Positions 17,651-27,171 of a stretch of DNA of 64,000 bases are shown piece by piece. The stretch is taken from contig NZ_CP061813.1 of NCBI RefSeq assembly GCF_014784055.1, positions 2,056,001 through 2,120,000 on the forward strand, read 5' to 3'. The DNA comes from Polaribacter haliotis. Its GTDB lineage: Bacteria > Bacteroidota > Bacteroidia > Flavobacteriales > Flavobacteriaceae. The notes under the pieces are model-generated. The model searched no databases. It saw only the letters and a program-made list of their open reading frames with translations, and had not been told where the DNA came from. Numbering within the stretch: position 1 is the first letter of the stretch; each line of letters opens with the position of its first letter. The translations under genes were made by a program, and so were the position numbers.

Positions 17651-19024
17651 ATGAAAAAATCTATGGAATCTAAACATTACGATGTTTTTGTAATCGGAAG
17701 TGGAGTTGCAGGACAAACGACTGCTAAAATTTGTGCTGAAAACGGACTGAAAGTCGCAATTGCAGACAAACAAGCTTTTGGTGGAACTTGCGCTATAAGA
17801 GGTTGTGACCCTAAAAAAGTGATTTTGCAGTTTGCAGATATCATCAAGAAAACAGAAGCATTAAAAGGTTTAGGAATTAAAGAAATTCCAAAAATTAATT
17901 GGGAAGATATTCTGGATTTTAAAAACTCTTTTATAGATAAAGTTCCAAAAGGAACAGAAGAAAATTTAAAGGAATTGGGAATTGATTTATATCATCAATC
18001 GCCAAAATTTATCAGTAAAAATGAAATTACTGTAGAAGGAAAAACCGTTTCCGCAGATAAATTTGTAATCGCTTCTGGTTTAACTCCAAGAAAACTACAT
18101 TTTAAAGGTGCTCAATTTTTAAAAACAAGTCCCGATTTTTTCAACTTAAAAAAATTACCAAAATCAGCCACATTTATTGGTGCAGGTTATGTTGGAATGG
18201 AGTTTTGTTATTTGCTATCCACTTTAGGTTGTAAAGTAAATGTTATTGATAGAGGTACTCAAGCCTTGTCTCAATTTGATGCTTTTTTAGTGGATAAATT
18301 AGTAGAAAACATGCAAAAAAGCGGCGTGAAATTCTACTTTAATTCAGAAATTGAATCGTTAGAAAAGTTGAGAAAAAACGTCCGAATTCAATTCAAACAA
18401 AAAGGTAAAACCAAATCTGTAAAATCTCGAATTGTATTTAATACTTCAGGTAGAGTTCCTGCAACAGAATTGTTAGAATTGGAAAAAGCAAACATAAAAA
18501 ATGACAAAACTGGAATAATTGTGAACGATTTTCTTCAAAATGAAACCAATAAAAATGTTTATGCTTGTGGAGATATTTCGAGTAAATCGCTTCCTTTAAC
18601 ACCACTTTCTGGCTTGCAAGGCTATATTGTTGGGAATAATATACTTAAGGAAAATTCTAAAGAATTTTTAAATCCTTTAGTGCCTTCTGTGGTTTTTACG
18701 TATCCGAATTTGGCAACTGTTGGCCTGTCTGAAGAAGAAGCTGAAAAAACCTATAAAAACATAAAAATTTATAAAGGTGATGCTACTCATTTTTACAATG
18801 CAAAAAAATCTAACGAAAGTATTTATGCATACAAAATAATCATCAATGAAAGAACAGATGTTATTGTTGGTGCGCATTTATTAGGTTCAAAAGCGAATGA
18901 ATGCATTAATATATTTATGATGGCTATCAACCAGAAAATGACAGTTTCTGAATTTAAAAAACTTATTTTTACGTATCCTTCTTATTCCAGTGATTTAAAA
19001 AGTATGATGAAAAATCCAGATTAA
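17651..19024 (+). CDS. FAD-dependent pyridine-nucleotide disulfide oxidoreductase lacking the C-terminal His motif
   Basis: 457 residues from the ATG at 17651 (an in-frame TTG at 17642 is an unlikely start). FAD-binding GSGVAGQTTA comes near the N-terminus, followed by the redox CxxxxC site GGTCAIRGC (Cys47, Cys52), an NAD-binding GAGYVGMEF motif and a C-terminal dimerisation domain. In glutathione reductase or lipoamide dehydrogenase the C-terminus has HPTxxE; here the equivalent is TYPSYSSD, so the catalytic His-Glu pair is gone. The substrate is unknown; mercury or glutathione reduction should not be assumed. Confidence 0.88.
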   Translation: MKKSMESKHYDVFVIGSGVAGQTTAKICAENGLKVAIADKQAFGGTCAIRGCDPKKVILQFADIIKKTEALKGLGIKEIPKINWEDILDFKNSFIDKVPKGTEENLKELGIDLYHQSPKFISKNEITVEGKTVSADKFVIASGLTPRKLHFKGAQFLKTSPDFFNLKKLPKSATFIGAGYVGMEFCYLLSTLGCKVNVIDRGTQALSQFDAFLVDKLVENMQKSGVKFYFNSEIESLEKLRKNVRIQFKQKGKTKSVKSRIVFNTSGRVPATELLELEKANIKNDKTGIIVNDFLQNETNKNVYACGDISSKSLPLTPLSGLQGYIVGNNILKENSKEFLNPLVPSVVFTYPNLATVGLSEEEAEKTYKNIKIYKGDATHFYNAKKSNESIYAYKIIINERTDVIVGAHLLGSKANECINIFMMAINQKMTVSEFKKLIFTYPSYSSDLKSMMKNPD

Positions 19025-19097
19025 CTTCAATAGTGAAATTGAAGAAACTTTTTTCAATTAAAAGAACTATTTTTAAAGCATCAAAAAACTTTGTGTT

Positions 19098-20822
19098 ATG
19101 CTCAAAAAATTAATCTATCTTTTATTATTTTCTTTCTTACTTTTTCAATGTAAAACTGAAGAAAAGTCAAAACAAATATCATCAGAAAATTATGCAGATA
19201 TAATTAACGAAGAATTTACTGGAGATTTAGCATTTGAAACCACTTCGTTTGTTGAAAAATATTGGCGAGTTGTTGGAAATACTGGTTTTAATAAATCCAT
19301 TTACAAAATTGCAGAAAAGTTAGAAAAAGCAGGATACGTTTTAGAAGAAAACGCAACAGAAAAAGATGTTTTAACCTATAGAATTGAAAAACGTCCGCTT
19401 AAAAAACCAACTTGGGAATCTGTAGATGCAACTTTAAAAATTGAAGGAGAAATAGAACCTTTGTTGCAACACAGCACCAATAGAAATATGATTGCTTTAA
19501 ATTCTTACAGCACTCCAAAAGAAGGGATTTCTGCAGAAGTAATTTATATTGAAGACATTAAAAATATAAATAAAATAAACGTAAAAGGAAAAATTGTTTT
19601 TGCGGAAACAAGTCCTTATCGAATTTATAAATCGGCAATTGTGGAAGGAAAAGCTGTTGGAATTATAACTTATAACAATCCTTCTTATTTACAGCCAGAA
19701 AAAAATACGACTTCTATTCAGTTTCGTTCCATTCCTCATGATTCTATAAATAAGCCTTGGGGAATTGCACTTTCTTACCAAGCAAAAGAACGTTTGAAAA
19801 ATTCATTAGAAAAAGGAAAAACTACGCTAAATGTAAAAATTGAAACGAATATTTATCCTTCTGAAGAGCTGACAATTGTTGCAGATATTAAAGGAACAGA
19901 AAACCCAAAAGAGCGTTTGGTTTTTAGTGCACACATTCAAGAACCTGGCGCAAATGACAATGCAACTGGAGTTGGTGTTGCTTTGGAAATGGCTTCGTTA
20001 ACTGCGAAATTTATCAATCAAAAACAATTTCAACCTAAAAGAACTTTAACTTTTTTATGGGGAGATGAAATTGTATCAACAAGAAGATATGTGCAAGAAG
20101 ATTCCATAAGAGCAAAAGATATAAAATGGGGAATTTCTTTGGATATGGTTGGAGAAGATACTGAAAAAACGGGCGGAACTTTCCTAATTGAAAAAATGCC
20201 AGATCCAAGTGCCATTTGGACGCGTGGAAATGATAAACATAGTGAATGGGGAGGTTCTAAAATGAGTTTGGAACAAATGAAGCCTCATTATTTAAATGAT
20301 TTTTTAATTAATAAATTTAAAGCACAAGGAAAAAGAGCCAATTGGATTGTAAGTACAAATCCGTTTGAAGGAGGAAGTGATCACGTTCCTTTTTTAAGAG
20401 AAAATATACCAAGTGTTTTGTTTTGGCATTTTACAGATCAGTTTTATCATACAGATAATGATAGAATAGATAAAGTGTCCAAAACGACTTTAAAAAATGT
20501 AGGAACAACAGCTTTAATTTCTGGGTATATTTTATTAAATGCTGATGAAAATACAGCAAAAAATATAATTTCTGATTTAGAAAAATCTGCCATTGAAAGA
20601 TTAAATGAAGAATTGAAACAAAGTAAAATTGCTATAAATAATGGCGATTCTTTAGCAACCCAAATCGAAATAATTACAGCTTGGAATGATTGGTATCAAA
20701 AATCCTTATCAACCACAAAAGATATGGTTTCAGATGAAAATTCTATTAAAATTGACATTGAAAAATCGCAAAAAACAATTGATTCAATTTCGGTAAAAAT
20801 TATTGAGAAGCTAAAAATTTAA
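19098..20822 (+). CDS. M28-family metallopeptidase lipoprotein
   Basis: 574 residues. Lipoprotein signal with Cys18 (LLFQC). An insert of the PA type lies at about 110-230, followed by the M28 zinc peptidase domain. Candidate zinc ligands and catalytic residues appear in order: SAHIQEPGANDNATG (His, Asp), WGDE (Glu), SLDMVGED (Asp) and GGSDHVPF (His). The family removes amino acids from peptide N-termini, generally outside the cytoplasm. The tail overlaps the convergent regulator gene by 12 nt. Confidence 0.9.
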   Translation: MLKKLIYLLLFSFLLFQCKTEEKSKQISSENYADIINEEFTGDLAFETTSFVEKYWRVVGNTGFNKSIYKIAEKLEKAGYVLEENATEKDVLTYRIEKRPLKKPTWESVDATLKIEGEIEPLLQHSTNRNMIALNSYSTPKEGISAEVIYIEDIKNINKINVKGKIVFAETSPYRIYKSAIVEGKAVGIITYNNPSYLQPEKNTTSIQFRSIPHDSINKPWGIALSYQAKERLKNSLEKGKTTLNVKIETNIYPSEELTIVADIKGTENPKERLVFSAHIQEPGANDNATGVGVALEMASLTAKFINQKQFQPKRTLTFLWGDEIVSTRRYVQEDSIRAKDIKWGISLDMVGEDTEKTGGTFLIEKMPDPSAIWTRGNDKHSEWGGSKMSLEQMKPHYLNDFLINKFKAQGKRANWIVSTNPFEGGSDHVPFLRENIPSVLFWHFTDQFYHTDNDRIDKVSKTTLKNVGTTALISGYILLNADENTAKNIISDLEKSAIERLNEELKQSKIAINNGDSLATQIEIITAWNDWYQKSLSTTKDMVSDENSIKIDIEKSQKTIDSISVKIIEKLKI

Positions 20823-21794
20823 TTTCAACTTTCTCTTTTCAATTTTCTGATACATCGAATTAAAAAACTTCTTTCTTTCCACAGAAGCTTCACCAGAAAT
20901 ATTTGTAGAAAACTGTAATTGTTTCTTTAAATGTTGTTCTATTTGGCTTGTTGTTTCTTCGTCAACAACTTTAAAATAAGTAAGATTTGTGTAAGGAACA
21001 AATACTTTTTTCTCTGAATCGGATTTCATTAGCACCGTATTTAAAAGAGATATTAAATTATTATGATATAAGTGAAAACTGTTGTCGCTTTCTTTTCTTT
21101 TTTGATTTTCTGCTTGCTCTTCTAACATTCTTAAAGAAGCAATTAAACCATCTGCAATTGCAACAGCTTCTTTTTCTGTGGTTAATCCAACTTCGAAAAA
21201 ATACTGAATTTGATTTAAGATATTATCAATTGTTGTATCATTCCAAATTTCTACTAAAGCAACTTTACTATATTGATTTAAAAATGTTTCGTATTTTTCT
21301 AATACTGCCTTAGAAGGATTAAATTCAGAAAATAAAACTGGCTTCGATTTAGCTTTTTCACTTAACATATTTAGAAATAAAAAAATTCTAAATTTCTTTA
21401 GGAAACCATTATCTGAATGATAAAAAGGATAATCTTTTGCACAATTAATTATTTTCCCTTCTTTTGAATTTAATACTTGCTGGGTTTCTTCTTTAGATTT
21501 ATCGAAAAAGATATTTAAAAAATTATCGGAGAGAATTTCATGTGTTTTTTCGACAATAATCTTTTCTGTATCCTTCGTTTTTTTTAGAAGTAACGTGTTT
21601 AAATCGAAGTTATAATGTTCGGAAAGTATAAGACCATCTTCTAATGTTAACGCCGTTTTTCCTTTTACTCTTCTATAAGCAGCATCGTAGTTTATGTCTA
21701 AAACATCTGCAACATCGTCTATTAAAGAGATATTTTTTGATAATTTTCCCTCTATAAATCTAAATAATTTATCCTTTTTTAATTCCATATGCAT
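20811..21794 (-). CDS. Helix-turn-helix (BetR/XRE-like) transcriptional regulator
   Basis: 327 residues. An N-terminal helix-turn-helix is suggested by DDVADVLDINYDAAYRRVKGKTALT and LTLEDGLILSEHYNFDLNTLL, as in BetR-type regulators. The remaining about 250 residues are helical with no recognised ligand domain. ATGs at 21794 and 21788 are both possible; the second gives MELKKDK. Target genes are unknown; the convergent peptidase and the sRNA-like unit upstream are the nearest candidates. Confidence 0.65.
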   Translation of the reverse strand: MHMELKKDKLFRFIEGKLSKNISLIDDVADVLDINYDAAYRRVKGKTALTLEDGLILSEHYNFDLNTLLLKKTKDTEKIIVEKTHEILSDNFLNIFFDKSKEETQQVLNSKEGKIINCAKDYPFYHSDNGFLKKFRIFLFLNMLSEKAKSKPVLFSEFNPSKAVLEKYETFLNQYSKVALVEIWNDTTIDNILNQIQYFFEVGLTTEKEAVAIADGLIASLRMLEEQAENQKRKESDNSFHLYHNNLISLLNTVLMKSDSEKKVFVPYTNLTYFKVVDEETTSQIEQHLKKQLQFSTNISGEASVERKKFFNSMYQKIEKRKLKLNF

Positions 21795-21870
21795 TTTAAT
21801 ACTCTCAAAATTTGCAAAAATTAAATTCTGCTTTTGTAAATTTTACAAGAACATAAATGGCCTAATAAAC

Positions 21871-21878
21871 TACTTTTG
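21871..21878 (+). promoter_or_regulatory. -7 box of the small-RNA candidate
   Basis: TACTTTTG matches TAnnTTTG; no good -33 TTG was found. Confidence 0.45.
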
Positions 21879-21883
21879 AGATA

Positions 21884-21953
21884 AATAAAAAGGTTGGGGG
21901 ACCTTTAATGTTTAAGCGGAGCCTTTTCTTTATAACGAAAAGGCTTCTTTGTT
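21884..21953 (+). ncRNA. Candidate small RNA with intrinsic terminator
   Basis: Downstream of a TACTTTTG box is a short transcript unit without an ORF. It has a hairpin AAAGGT-TGGGGG-ACCTTT with a G-rich loop (about 21890-21907), a 12-nt linker, then a terminator hairpin AGCCTTTTC (21920-21928) / GAAAAGGCT (21937-21945) followed by a T-rich tail. The T-rich side is on the plus strand, away from both minus-strand neighbours. I cannot name it. Confidence 0.55.
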
Positions 21954-21964
21954 TTTATCTTTCT

Positions 21965-22567
21965 CTAATATTTAGATCCATTGTGTTTACCAACTTCGAA
22001 ACCATGTTTTCCCAAAAATTGATTTCCAGATTCTATTGCATCTTCTTCTAAAGTAGTTCCCATTGAATCGTTCCATCTATTTAAGTAACCAAATAAAGAA
22101 ATTACACCTAACATTTCTACGATTTCTCCTTCGTTCCAATATTTATATAATTCTTCTTTAATTTTTACATCAACTGCATTAGGTACCATAGAAGCTGCTA
22201 AAGAAAAATCTAATGCTGCTCTTTCTGCATCTGAAAAAGCAGTATGCGTTTTATATTCCCAAATATTATCTAATTGTTCTTGTTCTGCTCCATAACGTTC
22301 TGCTGCTCTAATTGCATGTGCTTGGCAATATCTACAACCTGTTGCGTTACTCGAAACCCAAGCAATCATTCTTTTTAAAGCAGAAGTTACTCTACCTTCA
22401 TTTGCCATAACAGCTTTGTTTAAATTTATAAATGCTTTAGAAATTGCAGGTCTTCTTTGCATCGTTAATACCGAATTTGGGCAAAAACCCAATGTTTCAT
22501 TAAAAAACTCTGCAAGTTTTTGAGTTTCTAAATCGTGTTCTGCATTAAGAGGTGTTACTAATGGCAT
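21965..22567 (-). CDS. AhpD-like / carboxymuconolactone decarboxylase family protein
   Basis: 200 residues. The diagnostic CxxC-type site is GCRYCQAHAIRAAERYG, with two Cys and a following His as in AhpD-like alkylhydroperoxidase or peroxidase-related proteins. The rest of the helical bundle is present (MIAWVSSNATG, AERAALDFSLAASMVPNAV). It is probably a thiol-based peroxide-handling enzyme; a decarboxylase role is unlikely. It stands alone on the minus strand, with the secreted lectin gene upstream. Confidence 0.85.
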   Translation of the reverse strand: MPLVTPLNAEHDLETQKLAEFFNETLGFCPNSVLTMQRRPAISKAFINLNKAVMANEGRVTSALKRMIAWVSSNATGCRYCQAHAIRAAERYGAEQEQLDNIWEYKTHTAFSDAERAALDFSLAASMVPNAVDVKIKEELYKYWNEGEIVEMLGVISLFGYLNRWNDSMGTTLEEDAIESGNQFLGKHGFEVGKHNGSKY

Positions 22568-22589
22568 GTGCTTCTATTTTATTAATTTT

Positions 22590-24713
22590 CTATTTTCTTA
22601 TTAAACTAAAACTTCCTTTTTTCTCTACAGACAAGCCGTTTTTATCGGTTAAAATTGCTTGAAACCAATAACTGTTGGAAGGTAGTAATTTCCCTTTATA
22701 TGTTCCATCCCATCCTTCACTTTCTTGTGTAATTTTAGATAAAACTACTCCATACCTATTGTAAATATAAATATCTGTAACTGTATAAAAGTCTTTATTA
22801 TACCCTTTTAAATTCCAAAAATCATTTTTTGTATCGTTATTTGGTGTAAAAAATCTTGGATATTCTAATATCGAGAAAGTATATTTAGCAGTTCCACAAC
22901 CACCTTTATCTCTAATAAACAAGGTGTGTAATCCTGTTGATATTCCTTCAAAAAAACCATTGTCTTTATAGTTTCCAAACTCGTTATCTAATGTAAATTC
23001 ATAATTTCCAGAGCCTATATTTTGGATTTCTACATTTATTGAATTATTATCAGAATCGTCTATGATTAAAATATCTTCTTTGGTAATATTTGCTATTTCA
23101 GATTCTTTTACAACAATTGTTTTTTCCAAAGACTCGCAACCTGCTTCCGAAAATGCTTTTACGGAATAATTTCCAACTTCTGATATATTTATTTCTGAAG
23201 TATTCCCTGCTATTAAAACACCTTCTTTTTTCCAGACATACGTATAAATTCCTTGCTCATCTATTACCTTTAAATCTACAGAACCAATATCTTTACATAA
23301 GGCAACATTTTCTTTTTCTACATTAAAAACCGGAATTGTAGTATCTACCTCTGCAATTACCTCAGTTCTGTTTAAAGATATACAGTTAGAATTATTAGCT
23401 TCTACAAAATAAGAAACAGTTGCAGTTAAAACAGGTGTTCTATAAGTATTTCCTATATGAATTAGTTCTCCACCTGTTAAAGAATCGTACCAATTTACCA
23501 CACCTTCTGAAGCTGTTGCACTTAATAAAGCTGTTCCAGAACAAATTAAATCGTTTTCTGTATTAGTTATATTAGGTCTTTGATTTACAATTATTCTAAT
23601 GGGTGTTCTTGGCAAACTTATACAACCATCAACAGAAACGGATGCATAAAATGTTGTGGTTTCTGAAACTGTAGTGGTAAAATTGTTTCCTATGAATAAT
23701 AAATCTCCACCAGAGGCTGCAGTGTACCCTAAAATTTGTCCTTCGCTTGGAATTGCGGAAATTGTAGCTGTTCCAGCTTCGCAAACATTGGCTTCTGTAA
23801 TTGTAATTATCTGTGGTATATAAATACGAGAAGTTGCTGCAATATTTAATGGAGGATCTCCTAAAGAACCATATTCTACAACATAGCCTCTTGGAACATA
23901 CAAATTTGTGCCACCCACGTTTGGCAAATCGTTCCATGCTCCTCTAATTCCTATGGAAGGGTCTGTTATGTGTGCATAATCTTCTCCTGTTGTATTGTTT
24001 CCTCTAAAATCATTTGGCTCACTTCTGTTCCATTTTGCATATTGACCTTGAGGAGAAGAACCATTTACTTGTCCATTCCAAAAAATGTCACCAGCTTCTG
24101 GGCCTGTTACCCATTTCCAAACACCTTCTGTTTCTTCGTCTGAACCACCAATCCAACCTGCTCCTGAAGCTTGTTTTCCTGCAAAATCTGCTTCAACTTC
24201 GCTAGTTAAAGTTGCTAAATAGCCTCGTCTTCCATAATAAAACTTATTTTCTGCAGCAATTTTAGCGTCCTTCCAAGTGATGCCTTGTGCTGGAATAAAT
24301 TCATAAAAATGATCGGTTTCTTTTAAGTAGTTTTTATCGTCTGCTGTTAAAGAAAATATTTTTTCTTCGGAAACTGTATTTGCAGTTGTTGTAAAAGTTA
24401 CTTGTTTTACAGCTTCCTCTAAGTCTGAAAACAACATTTCTGTACCTGAAACTTTTGAAAATAAAGTTAACTTTCCTTCATTTGAATTCCAACTTTGATC
24501 AATTGTTGAATGACTTCCTAAATCTAAAAGATCGAAACCATTTTGATAACCAGAGGAAATTTGAATAAAGAAAAACTCTATCCCAGTATCATCAGAATCT
24601 GTTATCGTAAAATCTTCGACAATATTTATAGCATTACCAATACAAAAAGCTTGGTCGCCATTTGCTGTAATTACAGGAGCAGTATCAGTTTGTGCATAAA
24701 ATAAAACAGACAT
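22590..24713 (-). CDS. C-type-lectin protein with T9SS type B sorting domain (N-terminus probably frameshifted)
   Basis: 707 residues from the in-frame ATG at 24713. A C-type lectin domain occupies about 136-282 (FYEFIPAQGITWKDAK, GYLATLTSEVEADF, WIGGSDEETEGVWKW, AWNDLP). Ig/PKD-like repeats follow (for example CEAGTATISAIPSEGQILGY), then a type B gliding-motility C-terminal domain from about residue 617 (YPRFFTPNNDTKNDFW, WDGTYKGKLLPS) for type IX export. The annotated start lacks a signal peptide. ATG at 24766 would supply one, but it is in another frame, separated by a six-A run at 24727-24732. This suggests a 1-base indel, either real or an assembly error. The protein is probably a surface adhesin. 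Confidence 0.85.
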   Translation of the reverse strand: MSVLFYAQTDTAPVITANGDQAFCIGNAINIVEDFTITDSDDTGIEFFFIQISSGYQNGFDLLDLGSHSTIDQSWNSNEGKLTLFSKVSGTEMLFSDLEEAVKQVTFTTTANTVSEEKIFSLTADDKNYLKETDHFYEFIPAQGITWKDAKIAAENKFYYGRRGYLATLTSEVEADFAGKQASGAGWIGGSDEETEGVWKWVTGPEAGDIFWNGQVNGSSPQGQYAKWNRSEPNDFRGNNTTGEDYAHITDPSIGIRGAWNDLPNVGGTNLYVPRGYVVEYGSLGDPPLNIAATSRIYIPQIITITEANVCEAGTATISAIPSEGQILGYTAASGGDLLFIGNNFTTTVSETTTFYASVSVDGCISLPRTPIRIIVNQRPNITNTENDLICSGTALLSATASEGVVNWYDSLTGGELIHIGNTYRTPVLTATVSYFVEANNSNCISLNRTEVIAEVDTTIPVFNVEKENVALCKDIGSVDLKVIDEQGIYTYVWKKEGVLIAGNTSEINISEVGNYSVKAFSEAGCESLEKTIVVKESEIANITKEDILIIDDSDNNSINVEIQNIGSGNYEFTLDNEFGNYKDNGFFEGISTGLHTLFIRDKGGCGTAKYTFSILEYPRFFTPNNDTKNDFWNLKGYNKDFYTVTDIYIYNRYGVVLSKITQESEGWDGTYKGKLLPSNSYWFQAILTDKNGLSVEKKGSFSLIRK

Positions 24714-24849
24714 AAATAATGTACATAAAAAATTAGATTCCCTTTCAATTGATAAAATTTCTCCATTTTAATTCTTAACTTGTAAACGATGTTGCTATTT
24801 TTGTAAGAAACCCCAATTTAGCACTTCAATTTTAAAAAAAATATAATTT

Positions 24850-25287
24850 ATGGTTAAAAATATAATTACTACAGTTTGGACAGAAAAATCGCAATTCGAA
24901 ACCGACAATCCTAGTGGACATAAATTTACAATGTTCGACAAATCGCAAGACAATGGAGATACTGTTGGTTTTGCTCCAAAAGCTTTAATGCTATCTTCTT
25001 TAGCAGGTTGCTCTGGTTTAGATGTTGTTTCTTTATTAGAAAAAATGCGTGCTAAAGTTGCCGATTTTAAAATTGAAGTTACTGCAGAATTAACAGACGA
25101 ACATCCTAAATTTTACAACAAAGTAAAAGTAGATTATCACTTTACAGACAGCGAATTACAACCCGAAAAAATACAAAAAGCAGTAAATTTATCTGTAACA
25201 AAGTATTGTGGAGTTATGGAAATGTTTAGACAGTTTGCAGATGTAAAAATTGAAATATTCTTGCATGATATGTCTTTAAAAGAATAA
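24850..25287 (+). CDS. OsmC-family peroxiredoxin-like protein
   Basis: 145 residues. Both family cysteines are present: LAGCSGLDVV and VTKYCGVMEM. The small alpha/beta OsmC/Ohr fold is complete and uninterrupted. Family members detoxify organic hydroperoxides using thiol chemistry, but this shorter YhfA-like type is less well characterised. It is followed by recJ after 20 nt on the same strand. Confidence 0.88.
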   Translation: MVKNIITTVWTEKSQFETDNPSGHKFTMFDKSQDNGDTVGFAPKALMLSSLAGCSGLDVVSLLEKMRAKVADFKIEVTAELTDEHPKFYNKVKVDYHFTDSELQPEKIQKAVNLSVTKYCGVMEMFRQFADVKIEIFLHDMSLKE

Positions 25288-25307
25288 TGTGCTATTAAAA
25301 AACTGCT

Positions 25308-26993
25308 ATGAGATGGACTTTAAAAAAACCACCCAATAAAGAGAAAGTCGCCCAACTTGCCAATGACTTGCAGGTTGATAAAACCATTGCTACCATTCTT
25401 TGTCAAAGAAATGTAACTACTTTCGAAGAAGCAAAAAAGTATTTTCGTCCAAGTTTAGAAGATATTCACGATCCTTTTTTAATGAAAGATATGGATTTGG
25501 CAGTTGAAAGAATTGAAACCGCAATTTCTAACAACGAAAATATTTTAATTTTTGGCGATTATGATGTGGATGGAACAACAGCTGTTTCCTTAGTTTCTTC
25601 ATATTTAAAAACGATTCACCCAAATATTGCAACTTATATTCCAGATAGATATGCAGAAGGTTATGGCGTTTCTTATATGGGTATCGATTTTGCAGAAGAC
25701 AACGATTTTTCTTTAATTATTGCTTTAGATTGTGGTATAAAAGCCATTGAAAAAGTAGCTTATGCAAAAGAGAAAAACATCGATTTTATTATTTGCGATC
25801 ATCACAAACCTGGTAAAGAAATTCCAAAAGCGGTTGCTGTTTTAAACGCAAAACAAGAAGAATGTAATTATCCTTTTGATGAACTTTGTGGATGTGGAGT
25901 TGGTTTTAAATTGATACAAGCTTTGGGAGTTTCTAGAAACCAAACGATTGAACATTTTGTGCCTTATTTAGATTTGGTTGCCACTGCAATTGCTGCAGAT
26001 ATTGTACCAATGAATGGCGAAAACAGAACTTTAGCTTATTTTGGTTTGCAAGTTATTAATTCTCAACCAAGAAATGGAATTAAAGCCATTATTCATCAAG
26101 TTAAAAAAACGGAACTTACAATTACTGATGTTGTTTTTATAATTGCGCCAAGAATTAATGCTGCTGGAAGAATGAAACATGGTAATTACGCTGTGGAATT
26201 ATTAACAGAAATGGATTTAGATTCAGCCATTGAATTTGCTGCTGCTATTGAAATTAATAATGCTGATAGAAAAGATTTAGATAAGAAAATTACGAATGAA
26301 GCTTTAATACAAATAATAGATAACGAAGAAGAAAACAAATTTACATCTGTCGTTTTTCAAGAAGATTGGCACAAAGGTGTAATTGGAATTGTAGCTTCTA
26401 GATTGATCGAAAAATATTATAGACCAACGTTAGTTTTTACAAAAAGTGGCGATAAATTAGCGGCTTCTGCACGTTCTGTAAAGGGTTTTGATGTATATAA
26501 CGCATTGGAGGCATGTAGCGAATTTATAGAACAATTTGGCGGACATAAATATGCTGCTGGGTTGACTTTATTGCCAGAAAATTATGAGAACTTTAAAAAC
26601 AAATTCGAAGAAGTTGTAGAAAAAACGATTGACAAAGAATTGCTAACGCCAGAAATTTCGATTGATGCAGAAATAGATTTATCAGAAATTACAGATAAAT
26701 TCTTTCGAATTATTCAGCAAATGGCGCCTTTTGGACCAATGAATATGAAACCGAATTTTAAGTCTACTTGTGTTAGAGATAATGGTTATGGAAAACAAGT
26801 AGGTGCAGATAAAACGCATTTAAAATTAAATGTTTTTCAAGGTGATAATAAAAAAACCTACAATGCAATTGGTTTTAATTTAGGTGATAAAATAGAGTTT
26901 GTACAAGACGAATTTGATATTGTGTATGCTTTAGACGAAAACGAATGGAATGGTTATAAAACTGTGCAATTGTTGTTGAAGGATATTAAATAG
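25308..26993 (+). CDS. recJ: Single-stranded-DNA-specific exonuclease RecJ
   Basis: 561 residues. DHH-family motifs: GDYDVDGTT at 83-91 (Asp84, 86, 88), ALDCG, DHH at 164-166 and the later RINAAGRM motif. The DHHA1 domain has GGHKYAAGLTL and the OB fold is at the C-terminus (about 440-560). RecJ digests ssDNA 5'-to-3' in recombination and mismatch repair. The pseudogene at 26998 begins just after its stop. Confidence 0.96.
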   Translation: MRWTLKKPPNKEKVAQLANDLQVDKTIATILCQRNVTTFEEAKKYFRPSLEDIHDPFLMKDMDLAVERIETAISNNENILIFGDYDVDGTTAVSLVSSYLKTIHPNIATYIPDRYAEGYGVSYMGIDFAEDNDFSLIIALDCGIKAIEKVAYAKEKNIDFIICDHHKPGKEIPKAVAVLNAKQEECNYPFDELCGCGVGFKLIQALGVSRNQTIEHFVPYLDLVATAIAADIVPMNGENRTLAYFGLQVINSQPRNGIKAIIHQVKKTELTITDVVFIIAPRINAAGRMKHGNYAVELLTEMDLDSAIEFAAAIEINNADRKDLDKKITNEALIQIIDNEEENKFTSVVFQEDWHKGVIGIVASRLIEKYYRPTLVFTKSGDKLAASARSVKGFDVYNALEACSEFIEQFGGHKYAAGLTLLPENYENFKNKFEEVVEKTIDKELLTPEISIDAEIDLSEITDKFFRIIQQMAPFGPMNMKPNFKSTCVRDNGYGKQVGADKTHLKLNVFQGDNKKTYNAIGFNLGDKIEFVQDEFDIVYALDENEWNGYKTVQLLLKDIK

Positions 26994-26997
26994 GAGT

Positions 26998-27165
26998 ATG
27001 AAAATCTATGGAATAAGTGGTCTTGGAGCTGATAAAAGAGTTTTTAAATATCTAACTTAAAATTGATACTTCAGAAAGATTCTGTTTATTAGGCGTAAGT
27101 TTTGGTGGTTTAATTGCTACCGAAATTAGCAAACTCATTAATAAAACAATTCCTAACTATTTATA
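26998..27165 (+). pseudogene. Remnant of an alpha/beta hydrolase gene
   Basis: ATG at 26998 opens MKIYGISGLGADKRVFKYLT and then stops. About 20 nt further on, a second piece reads ERFCLLGVSFGGLIATEIS, containing the GxSxG nucleophile elbow of an alpha/beta hydrolase. The two pieces are the two ends of the first half of such an enzyme, with an internal deletion and a missing C-terminal half. The debris ends next to a palindromic repeat copy. Confidence 0.8.
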
Positions 27166-27171
27166 AAATGT

